From JANQGG01 sp964642175 (GTDB taxonomy: Bacteria > Bacteroidota > Chlorobiia > Chlorobiales > Chloroherpetonaceae), in NCBI GenBank assembly GCA_964642175.1, contig CAZXOK010000004.1, positions 62,001-126,000 of the forward strand: DNA of 64,000 nt, read 5' to 3'. Position 1 is the first letter of the stretch; each line of letters starts with the position of its first letter. The notes under the pieces are model-generated. The model was not told the origin of the DNA and did no database searches. It saw nothing but the letters and a program-made list of their open reading frames with translations. The position numbers and the translations under genes were made by a program. Positions 33,361-42,320 of the stretch are shown piece by piece.

Positions 33361-35556
33361 ATGATAAAATTTCAATACACTGGAAATCCATTTGTGGATA
33401 CTGGACTTGCTGTGATGGTTGCCAGAGCAAAAGAATTAGAATTACCTGTTAAACAGGTTAGTGACCTTACACCTGAATTAGTAGAATCTATAACAAAGTC
33501 TCCTTTGGTTAAAGGTGGAAAGAAGTATTCTTGGTTAACAGAAACGAATCTCCGATTAAATTCTTACACTATGATTTTTAGTAGTAATAATCCTTTGACA
33601 AATGCAAGTAATAATCCTGAATTAGTATTTGAAAGCAGAAGAAAAAAAATTGAGAAATTAAAAACTGAAATCGAAGAAGAAAATAAAAAAATCAGCAACA
33701 CACTGGAATTAATAAATAATATTAATGAAATAAATGAGATATCATCTAAAGAATTAGAAAGATTAAAAAAAAATCAATCTAAAATTGAAGAAAAGATCGA
33801 AAAGAAAAAGGTAAATCTTAAAAAGATTGAAGGTAAAATTGAAAAAGATAAAAATAAAAGTATAAATAATTCTACAGGTAGAGAGCTTTATTTAAATATT
33901 GTCGATGGCTTATTAGATGGTATTAATAAAAAAGATGGGGATTTTCTGTGTGAAGTTACCGGGGCGTATTATGAAACGGATTTGATGAATAAAAATGACC
34001 AAAGTATCGGAAAACAATGGTTTCCACTTGTGGGAACAATAAGTGACGCTCAGACTTTACCCGCATCAAGCAGAGCTGTTAAACTAAGCGCAATAAGCCT
34101 TTTAACCGCTCAATTTGTTCCTATGGGGGTAGCTATACTTGGAGGAAAGTTGGTATGCTTTCAAAGTAATGATTATATGCTTTCCGAACATGCCTCACCA
34201 CTCTTTCAAGATGTTATTGAAGAGATTTATAGAGAAACCATGAAAAAAGTTCGATTAAGTGATAAAGTTGAAACATGGGGGAAAAACAATCCTTCAGGTT
34301 CGGTAACGTTACTGCTTTTGAATTACCTTACAAGGTTATATCAAGATAAACAAGAAAAAAACTTACCGGAGTATATTTGTTTTAATCTATGGCGATTTTC
34401 AAACTCAGGTCAAGACCCATGGCTAAACATTATTGAAATTCCGAATAAAGCCTTACAATTTTTATGGGAAGCATGGAGAGGTAATTATAAAAGAGAGTTG
34501 GAGCGATATTTAAGGCTTGAATCGGAAATAGAAAATTCATTAAAGAAAAAGAAAGAATATAAAGGGAAAATAATATCATTCTTAGAATGTATTACAAAAA
34601 AACAGTTGTATCCGCCATTTTATTCGAATGCGGAAATTTCCATATCAGTTAAATTTGAAACCTTGCCAAATAACTTTGTTTTGATTATTCCTCAAACCTT
34701 AAAAAACAAGATTTCTTCGAAAAATTTTCAAGCTTTAGAAAAAGGTGAAACTAAATTTGAGCTTCAGAAAAATGTAACTATTACGGAACAGGAATATATG
34801 GCGCTTTTAGATATTTCAGGAGAAAAGGAATATCAAGATGTAATTAAAGAACTGTATGTAAAGTCTGAATACGCAAGAAAAAAATGGGCAAGTATCGGTT
34901 TGTTTGACCTCTATGCACAGAAAATATTAGAATTCTCAGATACGATACTTTCACTAGCCAAATGGCTTGTGCTAAATCTAAAAGAACATTTTAAAAATGA
35001 TAAAGATTCAGAAGAGCTTACCGATTACAAAATAAATGAATTTCTTGTCGAACTTGCTGCAATTAATTTTACACTTGAAGACTATCTTTTATTGTTCCCA
35101 AGCGCTGTTTCTAAAAATATAAATGATATTCTTCATCCATTAAAAAGAGATTATAATAATCCAATATACAGCATTATTCGGTTTTATTATCGCCATCCAG
35201 ATTTAGAAAAACAATCAAAAACAATCGTAAAAGATATGTCAAAATATGCTCATCCGAAATATCCATTAATTAAGAAATTTGCTAAAGACTACTTCGATTA
35301 CTACATCGGTAAAGAAGGTAAGGATAGATTTGATAAAAGAATATTAAAGGCATTTTCTCTAGAACAAATTAAACCATATCATATTGAGGATTGGTTTTGC
35401 ATACTTGCTGAAGCGCAATATGAAGGATATTCAAATGAAGAATGGGATGATCTTTGCCGTGATGAAAACGGTGCGAGTGATGTTCGTGAAGTTATGTTTC
35501 AACTTAGATTGGAATTAGCCAATTTGTATCATCATAAGTATAATTCAAACAATTAA
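33361..35556 (+). CDS. cas8: type I-B Cascade large subunit Cas8 (Cst1-like)
   Basis: Large subunit of the type I-B interference complex, expected to read the PAM and help recruit Cas3. The N-terminus IKFQYTGNPFVDTGLAVMVA and the SYTMIFSSNNPLTN stretch near 70 match the Cas8b1/Cst1 pattern. At 731 residues it is longer than the usual roughly 500. Residues about 95-175 are an inserted coiled coil of Lys/Glu/Ile (KLKTEIEEENKKISN ... KIEGKIEKDKN), exactly where the family normally carries its CxxC-CxxC zinc finger; I find no CxxC pair anywhere in the protein. The gene is AT-rich, begins the cas8-cas7-cas5-cas3 operon, and is followed by cas7 after 13 bases. Function by position is firm; the subtype label rests on motif recall. 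Confidence 0.85.
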   Translation: MIKFQYTGNPFVDTGLAVMVARAKELELPVKQVSDLTPELVESITKSPLVKGGKKYSWLTETNLRLNSYTMIFSSNNPLTNASNNPELVFESRRKKIEKLKTEIEEENKKISNTLELINNINEINEISSKELERLKKNQSKIEEKIEKKKVNLKKIEGKIEKDKNKSINNSTGRELYLNIVDGLLDGINKKDGDFLCEVTGAYYETDLMNKNDQSIGKQWFPLVGTISDAQTLPASSRAVKLSAISLLTAQFVPMGVAILGGKLVCFQSNDYMLSEHASPLFQDVIEEIYRETMKKVRLSDKVETWGKNNPSGSVTLLLLNYLTRLYQDKQEKNLPEYICFNLWRFSNSGQDPWLNIIEIPNKALQFLWEAWRGNYKRELERYLRLESEIENSLKKKKEYKGKIISFLECITKKQLYPPFYSNAEISISVKFETLPNNFVLIIPQTLKNKISSKNFQALEKGETKFELQKNVTITEQEYMALLDISGEKEYQDVIKELYVKSEYARKKWASIGLFDLYAQKILEFSDTILSLAKWLVLNLKEHFKNDKDSEELTDYKINEFLVELAAINFTLEDYLLLFPSAVSKNINDILHPLKRDYNNPIYSIIRFYYRHPDLEKQSKTIVKDMSKYAHPKYPLIKKFAKDYFDYYIGKEGKDRFDKRILKAFSLEQIKPYHIEDWFCILAEAQYEGYSNEEWDDLCRDENGASDVREVMFQLRLELANLYHHKYNSNN

Positions 35557-35569
35557 ATATACTACTGTT

Positions 35570-37012
35570 ATGTCTGAAAGCACAAAGAATCAATTAAAAC
35601 ACATCGTTGGTACCTTTTTAATACAAGCCGAAGGTGCATTTCTCAACGGTTCAATGCAGGAGAACGATGATGAAGAAAAAAAATATAAAATCACACCACC
35701 AAAAACTGTAAAAGAATTTAATAATAAAATACCTTATGTATCAGCGCAGGCATGGCGGCGTTGGTTAAGAGATACTTATGTTCAAGAGCATCCTGATGAT
35801 CCCACCACACCAATTGAAGCAACTGATGTTAAAGAGGGGGAAGATGAATCAAAAGAATTAAATACTAAAAAAGTCGGGACGGCAATTGACCCTATTGAAT
35901 ACGTTGAACATGATATATTTGGTTATATGAATACAAAAGAAGGTCAAGGAAAAAAAGGTGTGAAAGCTACAATTCGAAGTTCCCCGTTTCAATCTTCCAT
36001 TTTGCTTTCCGTTAGAAAAAGCGGTTGGGAAGGAAAAGATAAAGGCGTCGCATACCCGAAGAGTGTTGCTATTAGCTTTTATGAAGACGTATTAGATAGT
36101 TTGTTAGATAAAGAAAAAAAGAAAAGTGGATTATCCGATGAAAATCAAAAAACGATTAAAGAATTGAAAGCTTTACTTACCGAAGATATTGCCAGGGAAG
36201 ATCTTGTTGAAAAATTGGTTAAAGGATTAAGCAATTTACATCATGAAAAAGAGCAGGATAAAATTGAAGATGCTATAAGAAAAGTCAATGATGCTCTTTC
36301 AACCCCACTACCTTTTAGAACACGCTTTTACAACACACATTTGCAAGGTATTTTTGGCTTAGCACTTCATAGAATCGGTTTATTTCGGAATGCCGGAGAT
36401 CGAGAAGAGTTAGAAAAGAAACTGGTTGAAAAATATTTACATGGAAAAACTATTGAAGAAGTAAACCAACCGGATAAGAGGGCAAAAATTTATCGCATCA
36501 AAGATGATAATATTCAATTAACCCGTGCAGAAAAAATTCTTAAGTCACTTGCAGTTTTAAGAGGCGGGGCAAAACAGGCGCAATTTGGAACGGATGTCTC
36601 TCCTAAAGTCATTATTATTGCCGGATTAAGCTCGGGAAATCTCATTTTTAATGATTTGTTTGAAGACACCAAAGAATTTGTCACAAACGGTCGGGAAAAA
36701 GATGGTGAAATCATTGAAAGTCAAGTTGCGGGAGGTGTGCGCCTCAAACTTGACACTTTAAAACAAACGATTTGGGATTACCGTGATAGAATTGTTACCC
36801 CTGTTTTCATAGGCTTGCGAACGGGCTATTTAAGCAAATCTTCTGAAACCGAATTGAAGAAATGGGTGAAAAATCCTGATTTTAAAGTAGATGATTTTAA
36901 TTGTTATGAAGAAGGAAATGAAAACAATGCTCCGAGTATCATATTGTGTAGTCCGATTGACGCAATCAATAAACTTATTGAAAAAATAAAACCTAAAAAT
37001 GAAGAATCATAA
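35570..37012 (+). CDS. cas7: type I-B Cascade backbone protein Cas7 (Cst2/DevR family)
   Basis: Forms the helical backbone that coats the crRNA spacer. The 480-residue protein has the Cst2/DevR signature at the start: HIVGTFLIQAEGAFLNG near 11-27 and YVSAQAWRRWLRDTYV near 53-68, then EHDIFGYMNTKEG near 113 and RSSPFQSSILLSV near 140. It is longer than many relatives, with a charged insertion about 180-235 (LDKEKKKSGLSDENQ ... HHEKEQDKIED). The last 14 bases overlap the cas5 start, indicating translational coupling. RNA-binding thumb residues cannot be picked out without an alignment. Confidence 0.9.
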   Translation: MSESTKNQLKHIVGTFLIQAEGAFLNGSMQENDDEEKKYKITPPKTVKEFNNKIPYVSAQAWRRWLRDTYVQEHPDDPTTPIEATDVKEGEDESKELNTKKVGTAIDPIEYVEHDIFGYMNTKEGQGKKGVKATIRSSPFQSSILLSVRKSGWEGKDKGVAYPKSVAISFYEDVLDSLLDKEKKKSGLSDENQKTIKELKALLTEDIAREDLVEKLVKGLSNLHHEKEQDKIEDAIRKVNDALSTPLPFRTRFYNTHLQGIFGLALHRIGLFRNAGDREELEKKLVEKYLHGKTIEEVNQPDKRAKIYRIKDDNIQLTRAEKILKSLAVLRGGAKQAQFGTDVSPKVIIIAGLSSGNLIFNDLFEDTKEFVTNGREKDGEIIESQVAGGVRLKLDTLKQTIWDYRDRIVTPVFIGLRTGYLSKSSETELKKWVKNPDFKVDDFNCYEEGNENNAPSIILCSPIDAINKLIEKIKPKNEES

Positions 37013-37715
37013 ATTTTTATATTCACGTCTTATCGGATGGACAGCAACATTCAAAATGCCACTGTTTTATTCAAATAGTGGCACAAAAAGTGTGATACCT
37101 ACCCTAAGACTTCCACCTTATACCACCATAATAGGTATACTTGGGAATATTGTCGGTCGTGATTTATTGCCAAATGAATTGAAACGGATCGGATATTATT
37201 TTGAATGTCAATATGAATCCGACAATGTTGATTTTGAGCGTGTAAAGAAATTTGAAATCAAAAACGGAAAATTAAAGGAAAGCTCTGATACGCCAAATCC
37301 TGCACGAAGAGAATTTATCGTAAGACCTACATTGCATTTATACTTAGAAAATATTGATTTATTTGAACCATATTTTTATGAACCTTTTAATATTCCCTGT
37401 TTTGGTCGGTCTCAAGATATAGCTTGGTTTGAGACATTATCAAATGGAAATCAATTCGAAATAATTGATGCAGAGGAAACAGAATCAGGTACGATTGAAA
37501 AAACTTTGGTGCCATTTCCGCAAATAGGAGCCACAGGTATTATCATGCCATTGGTTGATTATTATGATAATTTTACGCATGGACAAACTCGCAGACCAGG
37601 AAAAATGCAAACCTATCAATTCGTAGAAAACCCTGCAAATATTTCAAGAACTAATTTGTTCAAAGTCTCTAATCAACACAATCGCGTTATTTACATGCAC
37701 GATGTTAATTCATAA
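36999..37715 (+). CDS. cas5: type I-B Cascade subunit Cas5
   Basis: RAMP protein that caps the 5' handle of the crRNA. The 238-residue protein opens with the Cas5t pattern FLYSRLIGWTATFKMPLFYS and continues with TLRLPPYTTIIGILGNIVGR near 45-65, the helix that follows the first strand in all Cas5 proteins. Its start overlaps cas7 by 14 bases and its stop overlaps the cas3 start (TAATG), so it is tightly bound into the operon. No catalytic residue is expected because Cas6 processes the RNA here. Confidence 0.9.
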   Translation: MKNHKFLYSRLIGWTATFKMPLFYSNSGTKSVIPTLRLPPYTTIIGILGNIVGRDLLPNELKRIGYYFECQYESDNVDFERVKKFEIKNGKLKESSDTPNPARREFIVRPTLHLYLENIDLFEPYFYEPFNIPCFGRSQDIAWFETLSNGNQFEIIDAEETESGTIEKTLVPFPQIGATGIIMPLVDYYDNFTHGQTRRPGKMQTYQFVENPANISRTNLFKVSNQHNRVIYMHDVNS

Positions 37716-39982
37716 TGCAAATAGATAAGACCAAATATTGGGCAAAAAGCTCAGGCGAGACTCTTCTTGAGCATTCACTACAAGTAGTAACAGTTTCTAA
37801 GTTGCTTTGTGCATTACTCCCATTTTCTTCTAAAGAGAGAGAATTTCTATCAAAAAATCTGCAAGAAATTGCCGCATTGCATGATATAGGTAAAGCTACA
37901 GTTGGTTTTCAGAAAATGGTGAAATACAAAATTTCATGGGAAGGAAAACGACACGAAATTCTTTCAGCGGCAATTGCCTCAAAAATAGCGCCTCATTTAG
38001 ATGCTGAAAAGCTTTTAGCAATTATAACTCATCATAAAAGTATTCCATTAGCAATTGAAAACACAACTAATGAAAAATGCTTGCCTGATAATCAATTACC
38101 ATTTCTTCTTCCAAACTTATTTAATGAAATGTTAAAGGAGATAGAAATTGAAACTTTAATTCAATTTCTAAATGAATTAAAAATTGAATTAGGATTTGAT
38201 TGGCAATTATCAACATTGAATTTGAATATTGCAGATTTTGGAAAACTAAAACAATTTTGGTTATCAAGAAAAGTAAATGACCAATTAGATAAAACCACTT
38301 TAACAGAAAGAAAAAATGCCAGTATCCTGCGCGGTCTTTTAATTACAAGTGATCATTTGGCTTCTGCCGGTGAGACTAACTTGCCTGATATTCCAGTCTT
38401 ACAAGATTATAATGATATCATATTAAGAAAAGAACTTAAAGGAAAGACTGTTCTTCCTTTTCAAAAAGTCTGCGGTTCAGTAATGTGTTCGGCAATTCTT
38501 AAAGCGCCGACAGGTTCGGGAAAAACGCTTGGAATGCTGCTTTGGGCATCTAACAATCAATCGGAAAACGGACGTTTTTTCTATACGCTTCCTTACACAG
38601 CCAGTATTAATGCCATGCACCAACGCCTTTCCAAAATCTTTTGCAGCGATTCGGTCGGCGTATTGCATAGCAAAAACACCGCATATTTATTCAGACTTTT
38701 GGAAGAAGAACACAGCAAAAATGCTGAAAAATATGCCAAAGACCTTTCAAGTTTGGCGCGAGAGATGTATTTCCCTATTAAAGTTTTAACACCGCATCAA
38801 ATTTTAAGGGTTGCTTTAAGAGGAAAAGGTTGGGAACTGGGTTTAATAGAATTTCAAAATGCTTGTTTCGTCTTTGATGAAATACATGCTTTTGAGCCGA
38901 AAATTGTTGGATTAATTACTTCTTCCGCCAAATGGTTACAATCAATGGGTGCAAAAATATTATTTGCATCCGCAACATTACCGAAATTTCTGGAAGATTT
39001 ATTGGTTGAGGAATTAAAAATTTCGCAGGAAAACATTGTTGTGCCTGATTCTAACAATGAAGAAGATAAGACTGTTCTTGATAAAAAGCGACATAAAGTC
39101 TCCATTAAGGATGGAAATTTAATTGAAAATCTGGAGAATATTATTGACGATATTCAGAATAATGTTGATAAAACATTTTTGATTATTTGTAATTATGTTG
39201 CTACAAGTCAGGAATTTGCACAAGCATTAGACAAAAACGAAATCGAATTTTGTTTATTACATGCAAGATTTAACAGTGAAGATCGGTTTCAGATTGAAGA
39301 AAAAATAACAAGTAAGAATCCGCCTCGTGTATTGGTTGCCACTCAAGCCGTAGAAGTTTCTCTTGATATAGATTATGATTGCGGATATACTGAGCCTGCG
39401 CCGATAGATGCGCTTGCTCAACGTTTCGGAAGAATTAATCGCAAAGGAGAGCGAGAGCCTGCAAAAATTATCATTTTTGAGAAACAATCAAATGAAAATT
39501 CAAAAATATATGACCCTAAATTAGTTGAAGCTACTGTCGCGTTATTGAAAGAAAAATCAATTTTATCGGAACAGGATTTGGTTGATATTTTAAATGAGGT
39601 TTATAAAGATGGTTATAAAAAAGGTACAGTCGCTTTTGAGAAGTATAATGAGGGTTTAAATAATGATGATATTAAGAATTTTGATAAAAATATTATTGCC
39701 GGTACTTATCGAGACTGGATTGAGTGTGTTATTGAAAAAACAGATGAGCAGGTTGAAGTTCTACCTGAATCATTAGTATCTGCTTTTAAAGAAAGAATTA
39801 AAAATAAAGAATTTATTAAAGCAAAGTCATTGCTTGTTCCTGTAAGAATCGGTCAATTTCATAAAGTATTGAAAATGAATTTGGTTTATAAGAATGATAA
39901 AATAAAAGAGTATGTTGTTTATTTGCCGTATTCAAATAAATTAGGATTGGATTTGAAAGGGCAAATAGATTATATCATATAA
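37715..39982 (+). CDS. cas3: Cas3 nuclease-helicase with N-terminal HD domain
   Basis: Degrades target DNA after Cascade binding. Residues about 1-230 form the HD nuclease (first His in LLEHSLQV at 20, HD pair in ALHDIGKA at 56-57, further His in IITHHKSI near 109). The SF2 helicase follows: Walker A LKAPTGSGKT near 263, DEAD-box-like motif II FDEIHAF near 387, motif III FASATLP near 420, and motif VI QRFGRINRKG near 568. The usual DEAH is DEIH here. All nuclease and helicase motifs appear intact, so interference should be active. It is the last gene of the effector operon; a 10-bp inverted repeat lies about 40 bases after the stop. Confidence 0.95.
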   Translation: MQIDKTKYWAKSSGETLLEHSLQVVTVSKLLCALLPFSSKEREFLSKNLQEIAALHDIGKATVGFQKMVKYKISWEGKRHEILSAAIASKIAPHLDAEKLLAIITHHKSIPLAIENTTNEKCLPDNQLPFLLPNLFNEMLKEIEIETLIQFLNELKIELGFDWQLSTLNLNIADFGKLKQFWLSRKVNDQLDKTTLTERKNASILRGLLITSDHLASAGETNLPDIPVLQDYNDIILRKELKGKTVLPFQKVCGSVMCSAILKAPTGSGKTLGMLLWASNNQSENGRFFYTLPYTASINAMHQRLSKIFCSDSVGVLHSKNTAYLFRLLEEEHSKNAEKYAKDLSSLAREMYFPIKVLTPHQILRVALRGKGWELGLIEFQNACFVFDEIHAFEPKIVGLITSSAKWLQSMGAKILFASATLPKFLEDLLVEELKISQENIVVPDSNNEEDKTVLDKKRHKVSIKDGNLIENLENIIDDIQNNVDKTFLIICNYVATSQEFAQALDKNEIEFCLLHARFNSEDRFQIEEKITSKNPPRVLVATQAVEVSLDIDYDCGYTEPAPIDALAQRFGRINRKGEREPAKIIIFEKQSNENSKIYDPKLVEATVALLKEKSILSEQDLVDILNEVYKDGYKKGTVAFEKYNEGLNNDDIKNFDKNIIAGTYRDWIECVIEKTDEQVEVLPESLVSAFKERIKNKEFIKAKSLLVPVRIGQFHKVLKMNLVYKNDKIKEYVVYLPYSNKLGLDLKGQIDYII

Positions 39983-40019
39983 AGATGAACAAACTCAAAA
40001 GAACAAATTTGTTGTAAAT

Positions 40020-40063
40020 GGCATTTTGGATTAAAAAACTCTAAACTGAGCACCCAAAATGCC
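40020..40063 (+). other. inverted repeat downstream of cas3
   Basis: Perfect 10-bp arms ggcattttgg (40020-40029) and ccaaaatgcc (40054-40063) with a 24-base AT-rich loop. No T run follows, so it is not a standard terminator; it could protect the 3' end of the cas8-cas3 mRNA or mark the edge of the inserted block. The remainder of 39983-40240 holds nothing that I can identify. Confidence 0.6.
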
Positions 40064-40240
40064 AAACAACCGGCTGCTTTAATACAAATAATGGATAACA
40101 ATTAAATATAAGTCATCCAAAGAAAGCCTCGCTCAACCTAAAAAGAGTGCCCGAAAAAGCAACGGGTTTTATCGAAATGAAAAATAATTTCGATGACCCC
40201 ATTCCAGGATTTAATGAGTTAATAAACACGGATAAACCAC

Positions 40241-40275
40241 TTATCATCTATCATCTATCATACATCATTGATCAT
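40241..40275. repeat. TATCAT-rich tract before the broken RAYT copy
   Basis: Runs of ttatcat, ctatcat and atacatcattgatcat. The right half (atacatcattgatcatcctcc) is repeated at 41637, ahead of the intact RAYT, so the RAYT duplication includes this flank. Confidence 0.65.
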
Positions 40276-40288
40276 CCTCCAAGATATC

Positions 40289-40897
40289 ATGAAGAAACTC
40301 CCTGCGCCTGCCCAATTACAACTACTCCCTGCACGGCGAGTATTTCATTACCCTTAGCGCCCAACATCGTTTGCATTTGTTCGGCCACATTTCCGATGGG
40401 AAGATGATTTTAAACGAATTTGGAAAAATTGTTGAAAAGGTATGGATAAATTTACCGAATCATTACCCAAATATGGCATGCGGGGAATTTGTGGTGATGC
40501 CAAATCATGTGCATGCCGTCGTGATATTAAAACCAATAGGCCATATGAAGGGCGGGTTTGAAAACCCCGAGAATGCGAAAGCGAAAGAGGGCAGGTTTCA
40601 AACCTGCCCAAACGAGCCTCGTTCAAACGTAGAACAAAACCGCGAGAAGGGCGAGTTTCAAACCCGCCCAAACACAAAAAAAACAAACCCGCCCAAACAA
40701 AATTCATGGTATCCCTGAAATTGTTCGTGCGTTAAAAACCTTTTCTGCACGAAAAATTAATGAATGTAGAAACTCTCCAGGCGTTTCGGTCTGGCATCGC
40801 AATTATTGGGAGCGGATCGTTCGTAATGAACGGGCGTTAAAAGCCTTTAACCGTTACATCCAAAACAATCCCTTAAAATGGCATCTGGATGGTTTAT
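40289..40897 (+). pseudogene. broken copy of a REP-associated (RAYT/IS200-like) transposase
   Basis: Near-identical in its middle to the intact RAYT at 41667, including RLHLFGHISDGKMILNEFGK, the HUH motif MPNHVHAVVIL and the C-terminal ERIVRNERALKAFNRYIQNN. Two lesions break it: eight bases (cgaataaa in the intact copy) are missing just after the start ATG at 40289, and one extra base in the acaaac run near 40682 shifts the frame so that the middle part stops at 40718 while the Tyr-containing C-terminal part continues in another frame. It carries three REP-like palindromes (40550, 40589, 40649). The region between its end and the DUF433 gene (40898-41049) has no gene that I can see. Confidence 0.85.
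40550..40673. repeat. three REP-like palindromes inside the broken RAYT
   Basis: Units at about 40550-40569 (gggcgggtttgaaaacccc type), 40589-40613 and 40649-40673 (core ggtttcaaacc or agtttcaaacc, ending CCCAAAC). Same family as those at 32895-33064 and 41936-42095. Confidence 0.8.
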
Positions 40898-41049
40898 TCA
40901 GATTGTGTCAGATAATATCTCCCAAAGTTACATTTAAAACCTGTTCTTATTCACAATGCAAAGAATAACCGTATATTTAATCCAACAACTATTATGGGAA
41001 CCGTTTTATTTTAAAACAATCTTTAACATCACTAAACTATAATCCACAA

Positions 41050-41274
41050 ATGAAAGATTGGCGAAAACGAATAACCGCAAATCCTGAACAATGCGGTGGA
41101 AGACCTTGCATCCGGGGAATGAGAATACGAGTTGTGGATATATTGGATTTGCTTGCTTCAGGCCTTACTCACGATCAAATCCTGGAGGAGTTGCCCGATT
41201 TGGAAAAAGAAGATATTGAAGCTTCTCTGAAATACGCTCGCGGTAAAATTGATCATCCGATTGTTGCAGCATGA
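41050..41274 (+). CDS. DUF433 family antitoxin-like protein
   Basis: A 74-residue HTH-like protein of the DUF433 family: WRKRITANPEQCGGRPCIRG near 3-22 and the helix-turn-helix stretch IRVVDILDLLASGLTHDQIL near 25-45, then YPDLEKED-type helix DLEKEDIEASLKYA. DUF433 proteins are the usual antitoxin partner of PIN-like DUF5615 toxins. The stop overlaps the next gene's start (ATGA), which is typical of toxin-antitoxin operons. The pair lies between two RAYT copies inside the cas locus, between cas3 and cas1. Confidence 0.9.
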   Translation: MKDWRKRITANPEQCGGRPCIRGMRIRVVDILDLLASGLTHDQILEELPDLEKEDIEASLKYARGKIDHPIVAA

Positions 41275-41621
41275 AGATCTGGGTAGATGCTCAGCTTTCC
41301 CCGGCTATTGCAGCATGGCTTAACCGCACTTTTGAGGATATTACAGCTGCATCCTTACATTCTCTCGACTTGCGTGATGCAATCGATTACGACATATTTA
41401 CAAAAGCCAGGCTTGAAAATGCTATTATCATGAGCAAGGATGATGACTTCATTCAACTGATTGAAAAGTATGGCTCCCCTCCAAAATTGCTTTGGATCAC
41501 GTGTGGCAACACTTCAAACGCCAGGTTAAAAGAAGTTTTGAGTTTGACTTTGAAAAAAGCATTAACCCTTTTAGAAAAGGGAGAAAATATTGTAGAAATA
41601 AGTGATAAAACATCCTATTGA
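41271..41621 (+). CDS. DUF5615 PIN-like toxin
   Basis: A 116-residue PIN-like (Mut7-C type) protein, the probable RNase toxin of the pair. It begins KIWVDAQLSPAIAAWLNRTF with the first acidic residue (Asp 5), has LRDAIDYDIFTKARLENAII with further acidic residues and IIMSKDDDFIQLIEKYG near 57-74, the paired Asp motif of the active site, and LLWITCGNTSN near 82, the DUF5615 signature. The catalytic acids look intact, so the toxin may be active. It follows DUF433 with a 4-base overlap. Its role inside a CRISPR locus may be simple addiction (stabilising the locus) but nothing in the sequence proves a link to Cas function. Confidence 0.9.
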   Translation: MKIWVDAQLSPAIAAWLNRTFEDITAASLHSLDLRDAIDYDIFTKARLENAIIMSKDDDFIQLIEKYGSPPKLLWITCGNTSNARLKEVLSLTLKKALTLLEKGENIVEISDKTSY

Positions 41622-41632
41622 ACGATAGTAAT

Positions 41633-41653
41633 TTATCATACATCATTGATCAT
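41633..41653. repeat. TATCAT-type tract before the intact RAYT
   Basis: ttatcatacatcattgatca, the same flank as before the broken copy at 40241-40275. Confidence 0.6.
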
Positions 41654-41666
41654 CCTCCAAGATATC

Positions 41667-42320
41667 ATGAAGAAACGAATAAACTCCCTGCGCCTGCCCA
41701 ATTACGACTATTCCCTTCCCGGCGCTTATTTCATAACCCTTTGCACCCAAAACCGGTTGCATGTATTCGGCCATATTTCCGATGGGAAGATGATTTTAAA
41801 CGAATTTGGAAAAATTGTTGAAGCGGTATGGATAAATTTACCGAATCATTACCCAAATATGGCATGCGGGGAATTTGTGGTGATGCCAAATCATGTGCAT
41901 GCCGTCGTGATATTAAAACCAATAGGCCATATGAAGGGCGGGTTTGAAAACCCCGAGAATGCGAAAGCGAAAGAGGGCAGGTTTCAAACCTGCCCAAACC
42001 AAGAAGAAAACCACGAAACTGCAATGGGTGGGTTTCAATCCTACCCAAAGAAAACCAGTAGAGCCGCAAAGGGCGAGTTTCAAACCCGCCCAAACACAAA
42101 AAAAACAACCCACCCAAACAAAATCCATGGCATACCGGAAATCGTAAGAGCCTTAAAAACCTTTTCTGCACGAAAAATTAATGAATGTAGAAACTCTCCA
42201 GGCGTTTCGGTCTGGCATCGCAATTATTGGGAGCGGATCGTTCGTAATGAACGGGCATTGCAAGCGGTCAACCGATATATCCAAAACAATCCGTTAAAAT
42301 GGCATCTGGATGGTTTATGA
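41667..42320 (+). CDS. REP-associated tyrosine transposase (RAYT, IS200-like Y1)
   Basis: Single-strand transposase of the Y1/HUH type that acts on REP palindromes. The start is the ATG at 41667 (KKRINSLRLPNYDYSLPGAY), preferred over a TTG at 41646. Catalytic features: HUH motif in VMPNHVHAVVIL near 75 and the nucleophilic Tyr in RYIQNNPLKWH near 205. Residues about 90-143 are encoded by four REP-like palindromes in frame and read as repeats GRFQTCP, GGFQSYP, GEFQTRP; ordinary RAYTs have a short variable loop here. All catalytic motifs are intact, so it could be active on the REP units of this locus. It is 150 bases upstream of cas1. Confidence 0.9.
   Translation: MKKRINSLRLPNYDYSLPGAYFITLCTQNRLHVFGHISDGKMILNEFGKIVEAVWINLPNHYPNMACGEFVVMPNHVHAVVILKPIGHMKGGFENPENAKAKEGRFQTCPNQEENHETAMGGFQSYPKKTSRAAKGEFQTRPNTKKTTHPNKIHGIPEIVRALKTFSARKINECRNSPGVSVWHRNYWERIVRNERALQAVNRYIQNNPLKWHLDGL
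41936..42095. repeat. four REP-like palindromes inside the RAYT reading frame
   Basis: Units at 41936-41954, 41975-41999, 42026-42050 and 42071-42095. Each keeps the RAYT frame open, so the transposase encodes its own putative target sequence. Confidence 0.85.

Noticed and set aside
41731..42171. Antisense ORFs over the RAYT with GRFETCP-like peptide repeats
   Set aside because: They are the complement of the REP palindromes, which read open in both directions. The plus-strand frame contains the HUH motif and is the gene.
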